From the NCBI GenBank assembly GCA_027357125.1, contig DAHVVW010000085.1, positions 1 through 7,952 of the forward strand: DNA of 7,952 bases, given 5' to 3'. Source of the stretch: Clostridiales bacterium. GTDB lineage: Bacteria > Bacillota > Desulfitobacteriia > Desulfitobacteriales > Desulfitobacteriaceae. Position 1 is the stretch's first letter. Every line of letters begins with the position of its first letter. The position numbers and the translations under genes were made by a program. The notes beneath the pieces are model-generated. The model ran no database searches and was not told the origin of the DNA. It saw only the letters and a list, made by a program, of their open reading frames with translations. Positions 6,337 to 7,952 of the stretch are shown here, piece after piece.

Positions 6337-6416
6337 ATGGATAGATATTGCCGTATTCCCGGCGTACCAGGGTTAGGTCTATTCATATAGGATCTTAGCC
6401 TCTGGGCAGAGAAAGT

Positions 6417-6426
6417 GGAGGAGGTG
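6417..6426 (+). promoter_or_regulatory. Ribosome-binding site for a GTG start, long spacing
   Basis: GGAGGAGGTG contains a full AGGAGGTG, but its AGGAGG core ends 12 bases before GTG 6437, longer than usual. No in-frame start codon lies between the two, and the GTG start gives the expected family N-terminus. Confidence 0.65.
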
Positions 6427-6436
6427 TTCATACCAA

Positions 6437-6997
6437 GTGCTGCAATTCATTGTTCAGGGAAGAGGCGGTCAAGGAGCGCAAAAAGCCGGTGAGATCTTGG
6501 CCCATATCTTCTTTAGTGAAGGGAAATATGTCCAGGCCTACGCCACTTACGGCGGGGCCAGGCGTGGTACACCCGTGAGTTCGTTTATCAGGGTGGACGA
6601 GAAGCCCATTCGGCTGCGCTGCAACATTGATAATCCCGATGTGATTTTGGTTTTCGATCCCAGCTTGCTTAATGAAGCTTTGTTAAAAGGTGCGGGGGAA
6701 GAAACTCTGGTGGTGATAAATTCTACCCAAACGCCGGAGCACTATGCTTCCCTGGGAAAGTTTAAAATATTTACGATTGACGGTATGGCTATCGCGCAGG
6801 CAAACAGCCTGGGGAGAATTGTGAATTCGGCTTTAGTTGGCGCTGTAACAGGACTTCTGGGCCAGCCGGATATTGACTTGGTAGCAAAAGTCGTGGGGGA
6901 AACAAGCCCGGTAAAAGTGGAAGAGAACATAAACTCCTGCTTAGATGGTTACCGCATTGCGCGCGAAAGGGGGGTGTTTAATGGCGGAAGCAATTAA
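6437..6997 (+). CDS. 2-oxoacid:acceptor oxidoreductase, gamma subunit
   Basis: Gamma-type subunit of the thiamine-diphosphate 2-oxoacid:ferredoxin (or NAD(P)) oxidoreductases, which oxidatively decarboxylate a 2-oxoacid to an acyl-CoA. At 186 aa it matches stand-alone gamma subunits. It opens with the family signature GRGGQGAQKAGE (residues 8-19), followed by the YGGARRGTPVSSFIR region (about 38-52) and the NPDVILVFDPSLL strand-loop. The start is GTG with a strong but distant ribosome-binding site. It is first in the second operon, behind a sigma-54 promoter, and overlaps the next gene by 17 bases. The alpha, beta and ferredoxin-like subunits are not in the window and should lie downstream. 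The substrate (pyruvate, indolepyruvate, phenylglyoxylate or another 2-oxoacid) cannot be decided from this subunit. Confidence 0.9.
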   Translation: MLQFIVQGRGGQGAQKAGEILAHIFFSEGKYVQAYATYGGARRGTPVSSFIRVDEKPIRLRCNIDNPDVILVFDPSLLNEALLKGAGEETLVVINSTQTPEHYASLGKFKIFTIDGMAIAQANSLGRIVNSALVGAVTGLLGQPDIDLVAKVVGETSPVKVEENINSCLDGYRIARERGVFNGGSN

Positions 6998-7952
6998 GGA
7001 AGTCCCGCCGATTTGGACCACGGGCTGGACAGATATTCTCAATACCGGAACTTGGCGCAGCGCTATTCCGGTGCATACGAAAAGGCCCGCCCCCTGCCAT
7101 CGAGCCTGCCCGGTCGAAGGGGACATACCGGTTTGGATCCATTTGGTGAAGGCTGAAAAATACTATGAGGCCTGGCGCGCTTTAGTAGTGAACAATCCAT
7201 TTCCCGCAGTAACGGGCAGAGTGTGCCACCATCCGTGTGAAGGCTCCTGCAACAGAGGTGAGTATGACGGAGCGGTCGCTATTAACGCGCTTGAGCAGTA
7301 TGTGGGAGACATGGCTTCAACGGAAGGATGGAGTCTGCCCGGCCCTGATAACGAACAAGAGCAGAGGGTATTGGTTATCGGTGCCGGTCCGGCCGGACTT
7401 TCCTGTGCCTATCAGCTAAGGCGGGAAGGGTATCAAGTCACAGTGTTTGAGGAGAGGTCAGAAGCGGGAGGAGTCTTGCGCTACGGCATCCCGCAGTACC
7501 GCCTGCCTAGAGAGGTGCTGGCAGGGGAAGTTAAGCGCCTGCTGGATATGGGGATAACCATCGAGACCGATCGCCGTTTCGAAAGTAATGAATTAGAGAA
7601 ATTCGAACAAGAGTATGACGCCGTCTTCCTGGCCATCGGAGCCGGGAAATCGAAAGCATTGCCGCAGTTTCCGGCAGACGAGCATGTCCTTAACGGACTG
7701 GAATTTTTGGCTAAGTCCAATCAAAATGAAAGCATTTTCATAGGCCCGCAAGTAGTGGTTATCGGCGGCGGAAGTGTTGCCATGGATGTGGCCCGCACAG
7801 CGCGTCGCCTTGGCAGTTATGTCGCCGTTTTAGCTTTGGAAGATAAGGAGCATCTGCCGGCCCAGGCTGATGAAACAGCGGAAGCTCTGGAGGAAGGAAT
7901 TTCGATCACAGGTGGGGCAATGGTACAGAGTGTCGGGAGCTCCGCGCAAGGT
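6981..7952 (+). CDS. Fe-S/FAD NAD(P)H oxidoreductase, glutamate synthase small-subunit type (3' partial)
   Basis: Flavoprotein of the GltD-like family with an N-terminal Fe-S domain; such proteins move electrons between NAD(P)H, FAD and Fe-S partners. The frame stays open for 324 codons to the window edge. Likely Fe-S ligands are C39, C43, C82, C86 and C90 (PCHRACP and CHHPCEGSC). The FAD dinucleotide fold is GAGPAG at 134-139, followed by GGVLRYGIPQYRLP at about 163-176. The NAD(P)H fold is GGGSVAMDVARTARRLG at 262-278. The ATG at 6981 follows AAAGGGGGG and lies inside the end of the gamma-subunit gene. Next to a gamma subunit, it resembles the NADH-oxidising subunit of phenylglyoxylate:NAD oxidoreductase (PadH type), suggesting an NAD(P)-linked 2-oxoacid oxidoreductase (inference). 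The C-terminal part of the NAD(P)H/FAD region is missing. Confidence 0.9.
   Translation, partial: MAEAIKEVPPIWTTGWTDILNTGTWRSAIPVHTKRPAPCHRACPVEGDIPVWIHLVKAEKYYEAWRALVVNNPFPAVTGRVCHHPCEGSCNRGEYDGAVAINALEQYVGDMASTEGWSLPGPDNEQEQRVLVIGAGPAGLSCAYQLRREGYQVTVFEERSEAGGVLRYGIPQYRLPREVLAGEVKRLLDMGITIETDRRFESNELEKFEQEYDAVFLAIGAGKSKALPQFPADEHVLNGLEFLAKSNQNESIFIGPQVVVIGGGSVAMDVARTARRLGSYVAVLALEDKEHLPAQADETAEALEEGISITGGAMVQSVGSSAQG

Larger units (their letters stand above)
5873..6436. other. Intergenic regulatory region between the two operons
   Basis: This 564-base gap has no credible gene. It holds a terminator for the first operon, a second terminator-like hairpin, three copies of the TGGTA-N8-TACCA dyad, a sigma-54 promoter and a leader of about 90 nt. 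A low-confidence inverted repeat (ACACCC at 6203-6208 with GGGTGT at 6231-6236) follows the last palindrome and has no T-run. Confidence 0.8.

Noticed and set aside
1..7952. CRISPR arrays, tRNA or rRNA genes, insertion sequences
   Set aside because: No direct-repeat array, RNA-gene signature, transposase or terminal inverted repeat was seen by eye.

Overview
The window holds five protein-coding regions, all on the + strand. They form a control unit: an RpoN (sigma-54)-dependent activator followed by two separate operons. Strong purine-rich ribosome-binding sites, TTG and GTG starts and the activator type suggest an anaerobic Firmicute (Clostridia, Peptococcaceae-like). That placement is inference from style, not from a marker gene.

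Layout. Positions 2-1738 are an open frame whose body is a PAS-PAS-AAA+-HTH sigma-54 activator. Its first ~49 codons, however, read as part of an HflK-type SPFH membrane protein, so the left edge looks like a chimeric join. Positions 1739-2149 are a regulatory gap with two palindromes, a terminator and a good -24/-12 promoter. Positions 2150-5872 are a tight three-gene operon for a molybdenum hydroxylase of the xanthine dehydrogenase family: FAD subunit, [2Fe-2S] subunit, molybdopterin subunit. Positions 5873-6436 are a second regulatory gap with two terminator-like hairpins, three more copies of the same palindrome and a second -24/-12 promoter. Positions 6437-7952 start a second operon: a 2-oxoacid:acceptor oxidoreductase gamma subunit, then an Fe-S/FAD/NAD(P)H oxidoreductase of the glutamate synthase small-subunit type, cut by the window end.

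How the parts fit. Five copies of an 18-bp dyad, TGGTA-N8-TACCA (three perfect, two with one mismatch), lie only in the two gaps. Each gap also has a sigma-54 promoter of near-identical form (GGAAC-N4-CTTGCA). The palindromes sit about 140-310 bp upstream of the promoter -12 elements, where enhancer sites of sigma-54 activators usually lie. The simplest reading is that the adjacent activator, sensing a ligand through its PAS domains, switches on both operons together. That would couple hydroxylation of an unknown (probably heterocyclic or aromatic) compound to oxidation of a 2-oxoacid with electron transfer to NAD(P). The substrates cannot be read from this sequence.
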